Part shown: positions 17,247-27,847 of the stretch, one piece after another
Layout of the letters: each line of letters begins with the position of its first letter
Position numbering within the stretch: position 1 is the stretch's first letter
Assembly: GCA_023091735.1 (NCBI GenBank)
Contig: JALKBU010000590.1
Location: forward strand, 1 to 31,729
DNA: 31,729 bases
DNA from: Trichomonas tenax
Lineage: Eukaryota; Parabasalia; Trichomonadida; Trichomonadidae
Direction: 5' to 3'
Notes under the pieces: generated by a model
Database searches by the model: none
Seen by the model: the letters and a program-made list of their open reading frames with translations, nothing else
What the model was told of the DNA's origin: nothing
Translations under genes and position numbers: made by a program

Positions 17247-20183
17247 ATGACCAATATTCTCGAAAGACTTCATACTCTTTGTGAGGCTTTCAAGAAAGTC
17301 CGCTCTGGCGATGATACATGGAAGCTCGACAACGAACTTCAGATCCTGATGAACCTTTTTATTTCTGATAATTCGATCAAAGTTGACAGTATTTCGAAAT
17401 CAGATATTAAGTTTTTGAATGAAGGAGCTACTAATAGACGTTCCAACGAAAAATTCCGCAAATGCGCAATTTTAATTTTATTAAGATATTACGCCGAAAC
17501 ATCTAAAGGTAATGTCAAAGAAATATCTGCTGCCTTTATAAAAGCAATATCTCAGACGTTTGATGCGAAAACAGCTGATATTCCTATTATTCAAGCATGT
17601 TTGAAATACAATAACAACGACGAAGCATTGTCACGCTGTTTACAGCTCTTGGTAAATTTGTCTTCAACCAGCTTCATTACACAAGAAGATAATCGTTCAA
17701 TAGCTGAAACTGTTCGAATTAATTTGGAATACTCCAGAGGCTTCAAAACAATCGAAGTTGGCGCTAACTGGAGTAACGATAGACTCTGTTCCATCATAGC
17801 AGCAATATTTGGCCTCAGACCAAATGATGTTAAAATTGATTTTCATCGCAGCTCAAATGAAAAACTAAAGCACAACCAAATTGTCACAGTAGTAATTCAC
17901 AGCAACAGCATCACTGATGCACCAAAAATGCCTGTTGTTTGTCAATATAGAGATCAAAAGAAAATATTATCGGCTTCTACAAACACACCAATACCATTAT
18001 TAATTGATGTTATCAACCACGTGTTCGACATTAAATCACCAGCTCGTTATTTCATAAAAGGAAATCGATCAAATGATATCACACAAAAAGAGAATTTGTG
18101 CACTCTTGGTTACAACCGCAATGATGTTATCGAGGTTGTTGATCTCTTTGATGTGGATGATAAAGAAATTAGAGGAGGTTTTATCCAAAATTTGTTCCAT
18201 ATAATGGAAAACAAGCAAATGCCAAAATCTGCTGTAGCTTGTCAATCAGTACTGAAAAGCGAACGCTACCTCAAAGATATTAAAGACGAACTCAGCAATA
18301 TGAATATTTTCATTCATTCGTTCTTCAGCAAATCTCCACAGGAACGCATGTATTACCTCAAACTTATCGTCATTGAGGCAGACTTAACCATCGAATTTAT
18401 TAAATGCAATGGCTACAACAAACTCGCTGATTTTTATCTCAAGATAGGATCTCTTGATGGAGACATGAAAAATATATTTAAAGCAATACTCAACAGCGAC
18501 GCAAAAATTAATGTTCAGTATCAGCTCAAAAATGTTCTAGGATTGCTTTATAGTGGAAAGCATTTCGAAGTTGCTAAGCTCTTGCTTGGAAAATCCGTCC
18601 ATTCTAACAACGAGTACTTTTTACCAGATGCCCCAATATTAATTAAAATACTCGAGAGCTATAATATTGAAGAAAAGGATGATTTCATGAATTCATTCAA
18701 AGATCATCCAGAAGAAAACAATTATTTCCGAAAAGTTATGGAAGCAAACAAATCCAATAATGTATTCTCTTCCATGAAAGAAAAGCAGCTTTACGAACAA
18801 CTCAAAAAAATTAGAAACGATGTGGAAGCTCAAGAATTCTATAAAAAGATCACAAGCAATCCAGAGGTTACTTTCCATTTCATTGTAAGAGCATATCAAC
18901 AAAAACAATATCAAACAGCAATTGTCAATTATATAGGTTGTTTCGTTTTCCCAATGTTCTTACACGAAGAATCACTGAAGGATGGAAAACAGCTTCTCAA
19001 TGAGATTATGGTTTCTATTGATGACGAAGATGATCTCAGTTCTATTTTAAGTCAATTTTGTAAATTTGTGAACTATCAAATGAGATTTCAAGATATATTT
19101 TACTTGAACAAACGCAAAAACAAAGAAAACTGCGTTCTTGCCATGATTCTCGATTCAATAAAAGTCTGTTCTCTTATCATGAAAAATCTCTCTCAAGATA
19201 CTGTGGATGATTTCCTTCATGCTTTTGAATCATATGTAAATAGCTATCAAATATTTGATGAAAATGCACATGCATTTTTCAGCCTGATATTGTTATTCTC
19301 ACCAAAACGCTTATTCCCAGAGAAATACCAAATTCCGCAGGTTGTAGATGATGATTACGATGATTACTATGATTACGATGATTACTATGATTACTATGAT
19401 GATGATAACGTTCAACAAAATGTCAACCAAGTCAACATTCTGGATGAAATCCTATGTCCTATCCTTGATGATCCAACTGCATTCATGCCACTGCTTCAAG
19501 AGATTTACAAAGCATTTGACAGAAGCCTCGAATATATACATTTTTACAGCTTGAATTTCATTATGCTTTTAGTTTTGGAACAGTGTATGAGTGGTGACAC
19601 AAAAACATTTCAGAAGGTTGAAAAACTCGCCGAAAAACATAAATATGATATTCGCATGTTACAACTGAAAAGTATTATCCAACCAATCAAAGATTCCAAC
19701 GAACTTCTTGAAATCATTCAAAAAATGGTTGATGATGATAATGTACCTGATTTTGTTTTACCGATCCTTGTCATTAAGCTTATTATGTCACATCATGATA
19801 ACAAACATGACGAAGGTTATTTGCAAACAATGAGAAACTGCCTTCTGAGAATACTTAGCTACGAAAACTTGTACACAGGTATGATTCTTCCGTACGTGAA
19901 GAGATTCTATGAATCGAATAATCTTGAACCTATTATTATTCCAAATGTACCTTTTATGGACGAAAATGTTAAGGCCGAGTATATCACTAAGAACGAATTA
20001 ACTTTGATAAAGACCATTTATGATAAACTCGGTGATAAAGATTTCTTCGACCAATATGGTGCATATCTTGGAGAATTTGTTGCATCCATTTGGGATAACA
20101 CCGACAATCCTGACGCCATCAAATCAATGATTGTTGCCATCAAGCAAAAAGGAGGCAGTGATTTCACTGATATTAAACTTTAA
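17247..20183 (+). CDS. Large helical-repeat protein with ubiquitin-like domains, USP9X/USP34-like non-catalytic arm
   Basis: 978 codons from the ATG at 17247. The N-terminal 160 residues are helical. About residues 163-228 (EVGANWSNDRLCSIIAAIFG) and 229-300 (CQYRDQKKILSAS to YNRNDVIEVVDL) look like consecutive ubiquitin-like folds. From about 320 onward, including a segment starting SVLKSERYLKDIKDEL, it is alpha-solenoid. An Asp/Tyr tract occupies about residues 700-722. This order resembles the N-terminal arm of giant deubiquitinases (USP9X/USP24/USP34 type). However, the frame ends at 979 with no C19 peptidase Cys or His box, and nothing like one follows in the 800-bp spacer. It could be a scaffold or pseudo-deubiquitinase, or an unrelated ARM-repeat protein. 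It converges on the BEACH gene. Confidence 0.6.
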   Translation: MTNILERLHTLCEAFKKVRSGDDTWKLDNELQILMNLFISDNSIKVDSISKSDIKFLNEGATNRRSNEKFRKCAILILLRYYAETSKGNVKEISAAFIKAISQTFDAKTADIPIIQACLKYNNNDEALSRCLQLLVNLSSTSFITQEDNRSIAETVRINLEYSRGFKTIEVGANWSNDRLCSIIAAIFGLRPNDVKIDFHRSSNEKLKHNQIVTVVIHSNSITDAPKMPVVCQYRDQKKILSASTNTPIPLLIDVINHVFDIKSPARYFIKGNRSNDITQKENLCTLGYNRNDVIEVVDLFDVDDKEIRGGFIQNLFHIMENKQMPKSAVACQSVLKSERYLKDIKDELSNMNIFIHSFFSKSPQERMYYLKLIVIEADLTIEFIKCNGYNKLADFYLKIGSLDGDMKNIFKAILNSDAKINVQYQLKNVLGLLYSGKHFEVAKLLLGKSVHSNNEYFLPDAPILIKILESYNIEEKDDFMNSFKDHPEENNYFRKVMEANKSNNVFSSMKEKQLYEQLKKIRNDVEAQEFYKKITSNPEVTFHFIVRAYQQKQYQTAIVNYIGCFVFPMFLHEESLKDGKQLLNEIMVSIDDEDDLSSILSQFCKFVNYQMRFQDIFYLNKRKNKENCVLAMILDSIKVCSLIMKNLSQDTVDDFLHAFESYVNSYQIFDENAHAFFSLILLFSPKRLFPEKYQIPQVVDDDYDDYYDYDDYYDYYDDDNVQQNVNQVNILDEILCPILDDPTAFMPLLQEIYKAFDRSLEYIHFYSLNFIMLLVLEQCMSGDTKTFQKVEKLAEKHKYDIRMLQLKSIIQPIKDSNELLEIIQKMVDDDNVPDFVLPILVIKLIMSHHDNKHDEGYLQTMRNCLLRILSYENLYTGMILPYVKRFYESNNLEPIIIPNVPFMDENVKAEYITKNELTLIKTIYDKLGDKDFFDQYGAYLGEFVASIWDNTDNPDAIKSMIVAIKQKGGSDFTDIKL
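19343..19410 (+). repeat. In-frame Asp/Tyr low-complexity tract (GATGATTACTAT-type repeat)
   Basis: Repeats of GAT, TAC and TAT encode a run of D and Y between VV and NVQQNVNQ, about residues 700-722 of the 978-aa protein. Slippage-prone and possibly length-variable between strains. The tract is likely a disordered acidic linker. Confidence 0.85.
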
Positions 20184-20983
20184 TTTATCTTCGTTCGAAC
20201 TAAAACTGTATTTTATGATTTTGTTTTTTTCTTCATTTGCTTTTAAACAAGTGTTTTCAAATAAACAGATTCAAAACAAATTTATTATTCCAGGAAAATC
20301 ATAGTTCAGAACAACGTCGATATCAGATATCTGCTGCTACCATTGCACTTCCTGTGTGTGATGTCTTGAACTTAGAAAGCGCAACTAATCTTGAAGAAAA
20401 TATAATAAATCGTGAGAAACAATTTTTATTGGATTTTCGATATCTCCATAAAGTGTTAAACATTTCCATCACAGTTTTATTGATAAACATCGATATTTTG
20501 ATAATTCCTGAATCAAAAAAAAAAAAAAAAAAAAAAAAAAATCAACTTTTAACATGCAAACCCATTGCTATTTAAATACTTTGAAATTATATTTTATAAA
20601 CCTAAAAGGTCAAGTCTTAACTGCGTGATTTTTGAAATTCCATTCATATTAAACTTTTGATATCGCTTATTACATTGCTATTTTATTACATTCGTTTCAA
20701 ATCTTGTAATGATAAGAGAACAAGCTTTAAATAATAAATTTTTGTTTTCAAACTCATATTCAACATTCCATATAATGTAACACATTGTAAATCAATTACA
20801 TTCACACCGTATTTCATATTTTTTAAAGGACAAGATTCGAATGAACAGATGTTGAGATTTGATTCAAAACGTTTATGGAGTACTCAAAATATATAAATAC
20901 ATTACCTTTTGATATCGATTTGCAATGAGATCAGTGATAAAAATGCAATTATTAAAATAAATAACAAATAACTTAGAAAATAA
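20184..20983. other. Convergent intergenic spacer with an A27 run
   Basis: It holds the 3' ends of both flanking genes. There is no conserved coding sequence; a plus frame at 20237-20575 runs through the A-tract and looks accidental. The A27 run at 20515-20541 is the longest homopolymer in the window. Confidence 0.6.
20515..20541 (+). repeat. A27 homopolymer
   Basis: An uninterrupted run of A. It might mark the 3' end of a retroposed sequence, but no target duplication or retro-copied gene is evident next to it. Confidence 0.8.
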
Positions 20984-23900
20984 TTACAAAAGTTGTTGAC
21001 AATCTGTGCAATATCCGCTTTTCATGTTAATAAATCCGATCTTCTTTTGGAAGCATTTCTGGCAAATGAAGCGATGACATGATTTGCATGTGCAGATGTT
21101 TTCTGTCAATCTCACGCCGCAAACGCAACAAGTGTCCGCGTGTTCTTGGATCAATGGATACAATGTGTTTCCAAAGAATGAAAGAACAAAGGCCATTGAC
21201 GAAGTACAGAATGCAACACGCTGTGAAGTCAAGTCAATGCTAATTGCCATAATATCTTCGAGACCTGTTTCAACAGATCTTATTAATCCATCTTTGTCCC
21301 AGAAACTAATGATGCCGCTTTGATGTCCTGTGACAAAGAATCTGTGACTGATACCGAGCTGCAGCTGAGAAATAGTGCTGCAGATGCAGTCACGTTCAAA
21401 TGAGAATTCACGCAGTTTCTTTCCTGCGAAATTAAATACAGCAAACTTCGTTTTTCCGACAGCAATCAAATTGGCTGCGAAGTCATCAACCATTATCGAT
21501 ATTGGTGTGAAATCAGCAGTGATTGAGTTAATTACTGCTCCGTTAGCAATAGCGATGCAATCAATAACGTTTTCGTGTGAAGCAAAGACAATGAAATGAG
21601 TGCTTGAAATAGCAATGTTATCGACTCTATATTTGAGCAAAACGCGATGAATTTGTTGAATGTCAACCAACAAAGCCTCATTATAAATCATTCTGAATAT
21701 TGAAACAAAACCTTCGAGATGTCCAATCGCAATAAATTCAGCATCAGCAGACATATTGAAGCATGTTGCAGTGTAAAGAGATCTGTTGACAATAAATGCC
21801 TTTCTTTCGTGATCTGTCAATGAAATCAGGAGAATTTGGTTGGATTCAACATCAATGGAGATGACTTGTTTGTTATTTGGAGGAATGATGAAGCTTGGCT
21901 TTGTGAATACAATAACTCTATCGTCGGCAACTTGAATTGCTTTTGGCTTGAAAAAGAATTTGTTGACAATGATGTGATGCCAGAAAACCATCTTTGGCTG
22001 CGCCATCAAGTGAATATATGGAGGATGGCTTGAAAGCTTTGCTTCGAATTTGAGTGAAAAGTTTGAATTCACCCATGAATGGAGATTCATTATCGCGTTG
22101 AGCTCTTTGACATAGTTTTCATCAAACATTCCTTCAGCAAGTTGAGCGCCATTCTTCACTTGTGGACTTCTGAAGAAGTTAGGACCACTCCACGCACAGC
22201 AGTCTTTGTAGTTCAATATTCTAACAAGAGTGTAATTGTCGATTCCGAAATGGATCCAAACGCTTTCAAGTTCGATGTTTGACATTGTTAGGAACTTCAC
22301 GAATGAGAATGGCGATGATTTGACGATATTTCCTGGAAGAGTTTCAAATGTTGTCTTCATTTTAGCTTCCAAGAAGTTTGCAATGTGCTGAGTTGCTTTT
22401 GACTCAAGCAAACACAAGAAGTGATATCCTGCGACGAAGAAAATGTCAATGTAGAACATTGTATTCGAAACAAACAAAATATCATTGATACTCCAATGCA
22501 ATGTTGGAAGTCCTTCAACAGAAATAAAATCTCCAACAAAACCTCCGATTAATGTATTGATCTTTGTTGAGTCTGTTTCTTTGATTGGATGGAACCAAAG
22601 CGTATCAGTGCTGATATAAAAGTTTCCGAAATAAGAAATTCCCGAATAAATAATTCCTCCTTGAGCAGAAGCCAAAAATTCTGTTCCTCCATTTAACAAT
22701 GCTCTCAGAATATAATGATGGACAACAGGAGAAATGACAACTTTGGAAGTGAATGTTAACAAGAACTTTCTGTACGAGTTCTTGTTGATGAAGTTAAATC
22801 CAGGCATATGCTGGACATACCTGTCATCTTTAATGGAAGATTTGAGTTCTCCTTCCAACGGTTTACCTCCGTCATCAATATCAACTTCATTTTGAGGAAC
22901 TGAAAATCCAGAAATATTTGGTCTTCCGCGTGATTCAGGTTTGATTCTTCCTATTGTTTTACTGTTGCACATCACGCTTTCTCGCATCAGTTGGTAAAGG
23001 GAAATGTCTGAAGAGAAAAGTTCTTGATAATATTTGTGAACGATTTCAAGAATTGCTGTTGAAACTAAGAAACGAGATTCAGAGAAATGAATTAATTCAT
23101 CACCAATGGAATTAAGAGAGTCCCAATTTTCTTCAAGAGATTTCTTCATATCAATTAATGATTGTTCGAGCTTTGATTCATTGACTTGAACGAAATTCTC
23201 GTAAAGCATCAAACGAATGTTCGAGAAAATAACAAAAATATCTCTATTTTCTTTCTCCCACTTCGAATATGCTTCAGCGCCATTTTCTTGTGTCCATATT
23301 TTGATAATTTCGATAAAAACTTTGAAATCGAATGTTTCAAGATTTTGATTTCTTAACCAGTTTTCTCTCAATGATTTAGAAACAATTAACTTTTCGTAGA
23401 ATTTCTCAATGACAACTTTGAATGATTCTGGATGTAAAGCATATTGACTGATAATATAGTGCAAAGTTAAAACGATGAATCCGGAGTTTGACATATTTGC
23501 TTCTGAGAAGATATAATCGCTGAAATTGACAAACAGTTCAACGAAAATGTGATATTGATCATGAGGAATCAAATCGAAACCTTTGAGTAATAAAGACTTA
23601 ATTTCTTTCGGAATAACTTCAACACCAGCTTGTTTGAGAATTAAGAAGAAGAATGATAGCATTGGAGCTAATGTTTGTCCAAGCCATCCTTCGTAGAACC
23701 TATTAGTGAGGAAATTCAACATATCGAAGTTATATAATCTCTTTGATGAGCATTCTGTTAACAAATTAAAAACAATCTTGTTGACAACGACTTTCGCTTG
23801 TTCTGAAGTCAGCAAACAAGCAGAATAGAAAATGCTCGTGAATAATTCCATGAAATTAGGTTTGTCGAAGTTATCAACCAAAAAATTAACGACAAACTGA

Positions 23901-26900
23901 ATAGCATCTAAGAAAGGAATACAACTCTCCATTGTGAATTCTTCTGTTGTTTGTGTGAATTTTCTTGTTTTGAGACTGATGAATTCAGCCCAATCTTCAA
24001 TTAATATATCTCTGTGATCTTTTGTGCAATCTTCAACTAATGTTTCGATAAGTTTGCTGTGATCGATGTGGATTCCATAACTTATCTCCCAATCAGCAGG
24101 AAGATTGCTGTTGACTTCGCTGTTGATTAAATCTCTAATACCAGTGATAGTATTATTTTTCTGGTATTCGTGTTCTGAATAACAAATGTCTCCAGGTCTG
24201 TTCTTCTTTGATCTATCATTGGCAAAGTGCATTATTGCTTCGATTGAAGTACACCAAGGAGCAAATGGATATTTAATCAATTTCTTAGTGAATTTTCCAA
24301 ACGCCAATAAGTTGAGCATCGCAAAGATATCGATTTTTGTTCCTGCAACATCGTGATGAATCAAATCAAGCATTTTCATTGACGTTGTGAATAATTTGGA
24401 CCATTGTTCATCCAATGATTTATGGACTGTGAGAAGAATACTCAACATCAAAAAGAAGTAAGGAAGAACATCAGAGTTAATATTACTGAATTCGAATTCC
24501 ATTGATTCTTCGAGATCAACTTTCGATCCAATCATCATCGAAAAGACGCAACTCCATGATTTGATGATATCAGAGTTGTTCAAACAAATCGACATTATTC
24601 TCTTCAAGTGTTCCTTTGGATAACAGGCTGGATGAGAAACAATAAAAGCATACATCAGAGCAACTCCATCTTCGTTCTGAATTGCATCGAAAAGATAATA
24701 TTTCGTGAAATGGGGATCCATCAATTCCAGCAATGTCTTGAAATATAATTCATACAATTGATTGCCGTGGAAAAGAGGAATAAAACTCGAAACGATGTCT
24801 TGCTTGGATTCGACTTTGATGAAATGAAATAGAGATTCAATAATTCTTCTCGCGTAATTTGATGCTTCTGTGTTATTCAAATATTGATGAATGAGCCATC
24901 TGTGAAGAACTCTGAAGTAGTTTTCAACATTAGGAACTGTCTGGAAATGCGGTGTGACGACATCAAGTAATTCTTCAGCTGCTTGTGGAATTGCAATGCA
25001 AATATCCTCGAAGAATTGGAAGAAAATATTTGGAATAATTAAACCATTCTTGTCAGTTAAACATTGGATAATAGAACATAACAAAGGCTTATCAAAGATT
25101 TGAGGGCAATGATACATCATTGTGTTGACAAGACGAACAAATATTAATTTATCAAAACCAATTCTTTCCTTTGCCAAAGCAGTTGAAATCAGTTGTACCA
25201 AATCCGCAAGATAAGGAAACTCTTTTTCTTCGATCTTAGAATGAATGTAAGAGAAGAATTCATAAAAATGCATTATCTTCTGTTCCAAATAACACGAGAA
25301 TGGAAAAGTAATCACTGGCATTGTTCCTAATGGCATTTCTTGTCTGTTGATTTGTCCTGTTTCTAGATTGACATAATTAGCAGCTGAATATTTAGCAACT
25401 TCGTATTTTGACAATGATTGCATAAATCTGATTCCTGCGCTATAAAGTGTTGATTCGAAATCAGCGTGTTTTCCTCTGATAAATCTTATTGCGCCTCCAA
25501 TAAACCATGTTGACTGAATAACTGTTGTGGATCCAATCTCAATAGAGTCGCAAGGATTTCCTTGATGTTCGTGGATCTTTGCAGAGTTCAAGTAAATGCT
25601 GATCATTTCATTTTCTGTGACTTGAATGTGTAAATGATAGAATTGATCAGGAACAAGTCTATTAATGAGAGCTTTTCCGCTGCAATATAATGAATCTCCC
25701 ATAATTATAACGATTGCTGATCTAAACTGAACAATCTTTTGCGCTTGACGAGGAAGCTCTTTAAACATAAACCAGAATGACATAGATTTATATGGATCGC
25801 TCTTGAAATCTGCTGTTAATGAAAATGAATTTGGATTTTCAGAACGAGTGAATTCAAACAAAGGAATTTCATCTGTTGCTTTTCCTAACGATTTTGCGCA
25901 CAAAGAAGGATATTTGAAAAGCATCTCAGCGTGCTTTGGCTTTATAAACCTTTTTGCAATTTCAGTAATGTTTGGAAATTCATTGATATCTTTCTGTGTG
26001 TCATTCATCCATCTGTCAATCGCGAATTGACCACAAACCCAACAATCGTATGGAGAAGTGATCTTGAAATCAGATAATTTCGATAATAAAGATGGAAAGC
26101 AAATGTGATCTTTTTCATAATCAATTTCTGATTCTTGAGAAACACCAAAAATTAATTTTCGAAGTTCTTCTTCAGAAGCATCGAAGAAATTTGTTTTCTC
26201 AAATAATCCGCGAATTTGCTCATCATAGACTTGATTAAATGTATCACATGCAAGGGCTGATATTAGATTGAATATCGATTTCCTTTGTTTCTCATTATTT
26301 CGATCAAGTAACTCTATCAGGAAACTTAATCCCGTTCTTAAATCATAAGAAGAGATTTTGCCTGAACAAACAAATTCTGTAATCGCATTGATGATGTTAA
26401 TAGTGAGTTCTGTGTCTTCTCTTAATGTTGCAATAAATCCAACAATCATTTCTGGCATAGAAGGAACTTCTAAAATGTTGGAAATAGTCAAATTAAATAT
26501 CTGATTATTCGTTTTATCGATTCCGCATTTTAAGAATTTTGTAAGTAAATTAGAAATATTCATGACTCCGCTCTTTTGCATGAATATTGTTGCAAACGTA
26601 ACAGGAACAATTTTGTAGTTTTCGAAGATTTTAATGAATTCTTCTTGTGTTGAATTTTGGAATATCCTTGTCAAATGTTCATAACAGACATTATGATCTA
26701 TTTTAGCAATATATTGGATGATTCTTAATAATCCTTGAACATCATTTTCGAGAATAAATGATGGAGTTGTATAATCCAAAATTGTATCCAAAACATGTTT
26801 CATATCGAAGTTGTATTTAGAAATTAGGCAGAAAAGTATCTCAAAGAATACATTATATGACTCTTTTCCAAGATTACACTTAACTAATTTTTCATAATGA

Positions 26901-27847
26901 TCTTTAGCTAAAGTGAATTGACTTTTCGTGTAATCAAAGTGTTTCTTGAGTATTAATAGTAAATTGCTCAATTGTGCATCTTGTTCAATAGTAAAATTCG
27001 GCAATAAATCGATGATTGCATTAATAATTACGTGTTGATTGTCTTTGATCATTTCTAGCTTTGTATTAACTATGCTATCGTAAAATAGGAATGATGACAG
27101 TTCTAGATTTTGGAAAATAACGAAATTTAAGTTTGTTAATCCTTCTGCTTCAGCGAAAGTAATAATTGGTGTCTGTGGAATTGTATTGAAATATTTGATT
27201 AGAAATTCACTGATTAATGGTAAATTTGTTGGATGAACAATGTTAATAAAAAATGCAATTTTTTGTATAACTTTTTTATGCAATTTTTGATCGGTTATCT
27301 TCTTTAGAGAATATGAAAACGCGTTAAATATCACTTCTACCATATCATTGTTGTTCTTTCTCGAAGCTAAAACGAATAACAATTCAATTCCATTTTTCTC
27401 TTGGAAATAATCGAATAATTCTGGTACCTGGAAGAAAATTGTAAAGAATGGAATCGAAAGACGATAGTGTGGATAGTTAGTAAAAGAACTTATAACAAAA
27501 TAATTTCCGATTAGTTTTAATTCTTTTGCAAGAGGAGACATATATTGAGAATTGATAATTTTGACGAGAATTGTAACAATCAATTTACCATTCTCTTCGT
27601 AATTAAATTGTTTATGAACATTTACTTTCATTTTGTTGATTAGAATCTCCAAAGTTGCAACAACACGTTTGAAATCGGATTTTGGCAAATCCTTGAGCGG
27701 ATATATCGCGTCAAATCGTTGATTGAATAATTTCAATGATTCCAAATCGAATTGTTGATTCGGCTGTGACTGATTCGGAAACAGCTTCTCCGGAAGGTCT
27801 ATGAATTCTTGTAATGGATCTGAATTTTGAGTTTCAGATTCATTCAT
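20984..27847 (-). CDS. BEACH-family protein: ConA-like, PH-BEACH, shortened BEACH, WD40, FYVE-like
   Basis: 2,287 aa starting at an ATG. BEACH proteins (LYST, NBEA, WDFY3/ALFY) are scaffolds in vesicle traffic and autophagy. Order: alpha-solenoid to about 660; a concanavalin/LamG-like segment at about 665-820 (MSFWFMFKELP to GGAIRF); solenoid to about 1660; PH-BEACH at about 1677-1840 (FLLTFTSKVVISPVVHHYIL, YFGNFYISTDTLWFHP). A short region of about 115 residues follows, with only the beginning (VKFLTMSNIELESVWIHF) and the end (LNAIMNLHSWVNSNFSLKF) of a BEACH domain. A WD40 part spans about 1965-2235 (IAIGHLEGFVSIF, FVTGHQSGIISFWDKDG). At the end four CxxC pairs (C2240/2243, C2254/2257, C2262/2265, C2280/2283) form a FYVE-type zinc finger without the basic HHCR signature. 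The layout is closest to WDFY3. Family assignment is firm; BEACH function is doubtful. Confidence 0.88.
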   Translation of the reverse strand: MNESETQNSDPLQEFIDLPEKLFPNQSQPNQQFDLESLKLFNQRFDAIYPLKDLPKSDFKRVVATLEILINKMKVNVHKQFNYEENGKLIVTILVKIINSQYMSPLAKELKLIGNYFVISSFTNYPHYRLSIPFFTIFFQVPELFDYFQEKNGIELLFVLASRKNNNDMVEVIFNAFSYSLKKITDQKLHKKVIQKIAFFINIVHPTNLPLISEFLIKYFNTIPQTPIITFAEAEGLTNLNFVIFQNLELSSFLFYDSIVNTKLEMIKDNQHVIINAIIDLLPNFTIEQDAQLSNLLLILKKHFDYTKSQFTLAKDHYEKLVKCNLGKESYNVFFEILFCLISKYNFDMKHVLDTILDYTTPSFILENDVQGLLRIIQYIAKIDHNVCYEHLTRIFQNSTQEEFIKIFENYKIVPVTFATIFMQKSGVMNISNLLTKFLKCGIDKTNNQIFNLTISNILEVPSMPEMIVGFIATLREDTELTINIINAITEFVCSGKISSYDLRTGLSFLIELLDRNNEKQRKSIFNLISALACDTFNQVYDEQIRGLFEKTNFFDASEEELRKLIFGVSQESEIDYEKDHICFPSLLSKLSDFKITSPYDCWVCGQFAIDRWMNDTQKDINEFPNITEIAKRFIKPKHAEMLFKYPSLCAKSLGKATDEIPLFEFTRSENPNSFSLTADFKSDPYKSMSFWFMFKELPRQAQKIVQFRSAIVIIMGDSLYCSGKALINRLVPDQFYHLHIQVTENEMISIYLNSAKIHEHQGNPCDSIEIGSTTVIQSTWFIGGAIRFIRGKHADFESTLYSAGIRFMQSLSKYEVAKYSAANYVNLETGQINRQEMPLGTMPVITFPFSCYLEQKIMHFYEFFSYIHSKIEEKEFPYLADLVQLISTALAKERIGFDKLIFVRLVNTMMYHCPQIFDKPLLCSIIQCLTDKNGLIIPNIFFQFFEDICIAIPQAAEELLDVVTPHFQTVPNVENYFRVLHRWLIHQYLNNTEASNYARRIIESLFHFIKVESKQDIVSSFIPLFHGNQLYELYFKTLLELMDPHFTKYYLFDAIQNEDGVALMYAFIVSHPACYPKEHLKRIMSICLNNSDIIKSWSCVFSMMIGSKVDLEESMEFEFSNINSDVLPYFFLMLSILLTVHKSLDEQWSKLFTTSMKMLDLIHHDVAGTKIDIFAMLNLLAFGKFTKKLIKYPFAPWCTSIEAIMHFANDRSKKNRPGDICYSEHEYQKNNTITGIRDLINSEVNSNLPADWEISYGIHIDHSKLIETLVEDCTKDHRDILIEDWAEFISLKTRKFTQTTEEFTMESCIPFLDAIQFVVNFLVDNFDKPNFMELFTSIFYSACLLTSEQAKVVVNKIVFNLLTECSSKRLYNFDMLNFLTNRFYEGWLGQTLAPMLSFFFLILKQAGVEVIPKEIKSLLLKGFDLIPHDQYHIFVELFVNFSDYIFSEANMSNSGFIVLTLHYIISQYALHPESFKVVIEKFYEKLIVSKSLRENWLRNQNLETFDFKVFIEIIKIWTQENGAEAYSKWEKENRDIFVIFSNIRLMLYENFVQVNESKLEQSLIDMKKSLEENWDSLNSIGDELIHFSESRFLVSTAILEIVHKYYQELFSSDISLYQLMRESVMCNSKTIGRIKPESRGRPNISGFSVPQNEVDIDDGGKPLEGELKSSIKDDRYVQHMPGFNFINKNSYRKFLLTFTSKVVISPVVHHYILRALLNGGTEFLASAQGGIIYSGISYFGNFYISTDTLWFHPIKETDSTKINTLIGGFVGDFISVEGLPTLHWSINDILFVSNTMFYIDIFFVAGYHFLCLLESKATQHIANFLEAKMKTTFETLPGNIVKSSPFSFVKFLTMSNIELESVWIHFGIDNYTLVRILNYKDCCAWSGPNFFRSPQVKNGAQLAEGMFDENYVKELNAIMNLHSWVNSNFSLKFEAKLSSHPPYIHLMAQPKMVFWHHIIVNKFFFKPKAIQVADDRVIVFTKPSFIIPPNNKQVISIDVESNQILLISLTDHERKAFIVNRSLYTATCFNMSADAEFIAIGHLEGFVSIFRMIYNEALLVDIQQIHRVLLKYRVDNIAISSTHFIVFASHENVIDCIAIANGAVINSITADFTPISIMVDDFAANLIAVGKTKFAVFNFAGKKLREFSFERDCICSTISQLQLGISHRFFVTGHQSGIISFWDKDGLIRSVETGLEDIMAISIDLTSQRVAFCTSSMAFVLSFFGNTLYPLIQEHADTCCVCGVRLTENICTCKSCHRFICQKCFQKKIGFINMKSGYCTDCQQLL

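Noticed and set aside
20237..20575. 112-codon frame after the 978-aa gene
   Set aside because: It is read through the A27 run into a poly-lysine stretch and has no homology. Considered as a lost peptidase domain of the upstream gene, but shows no such motifs.
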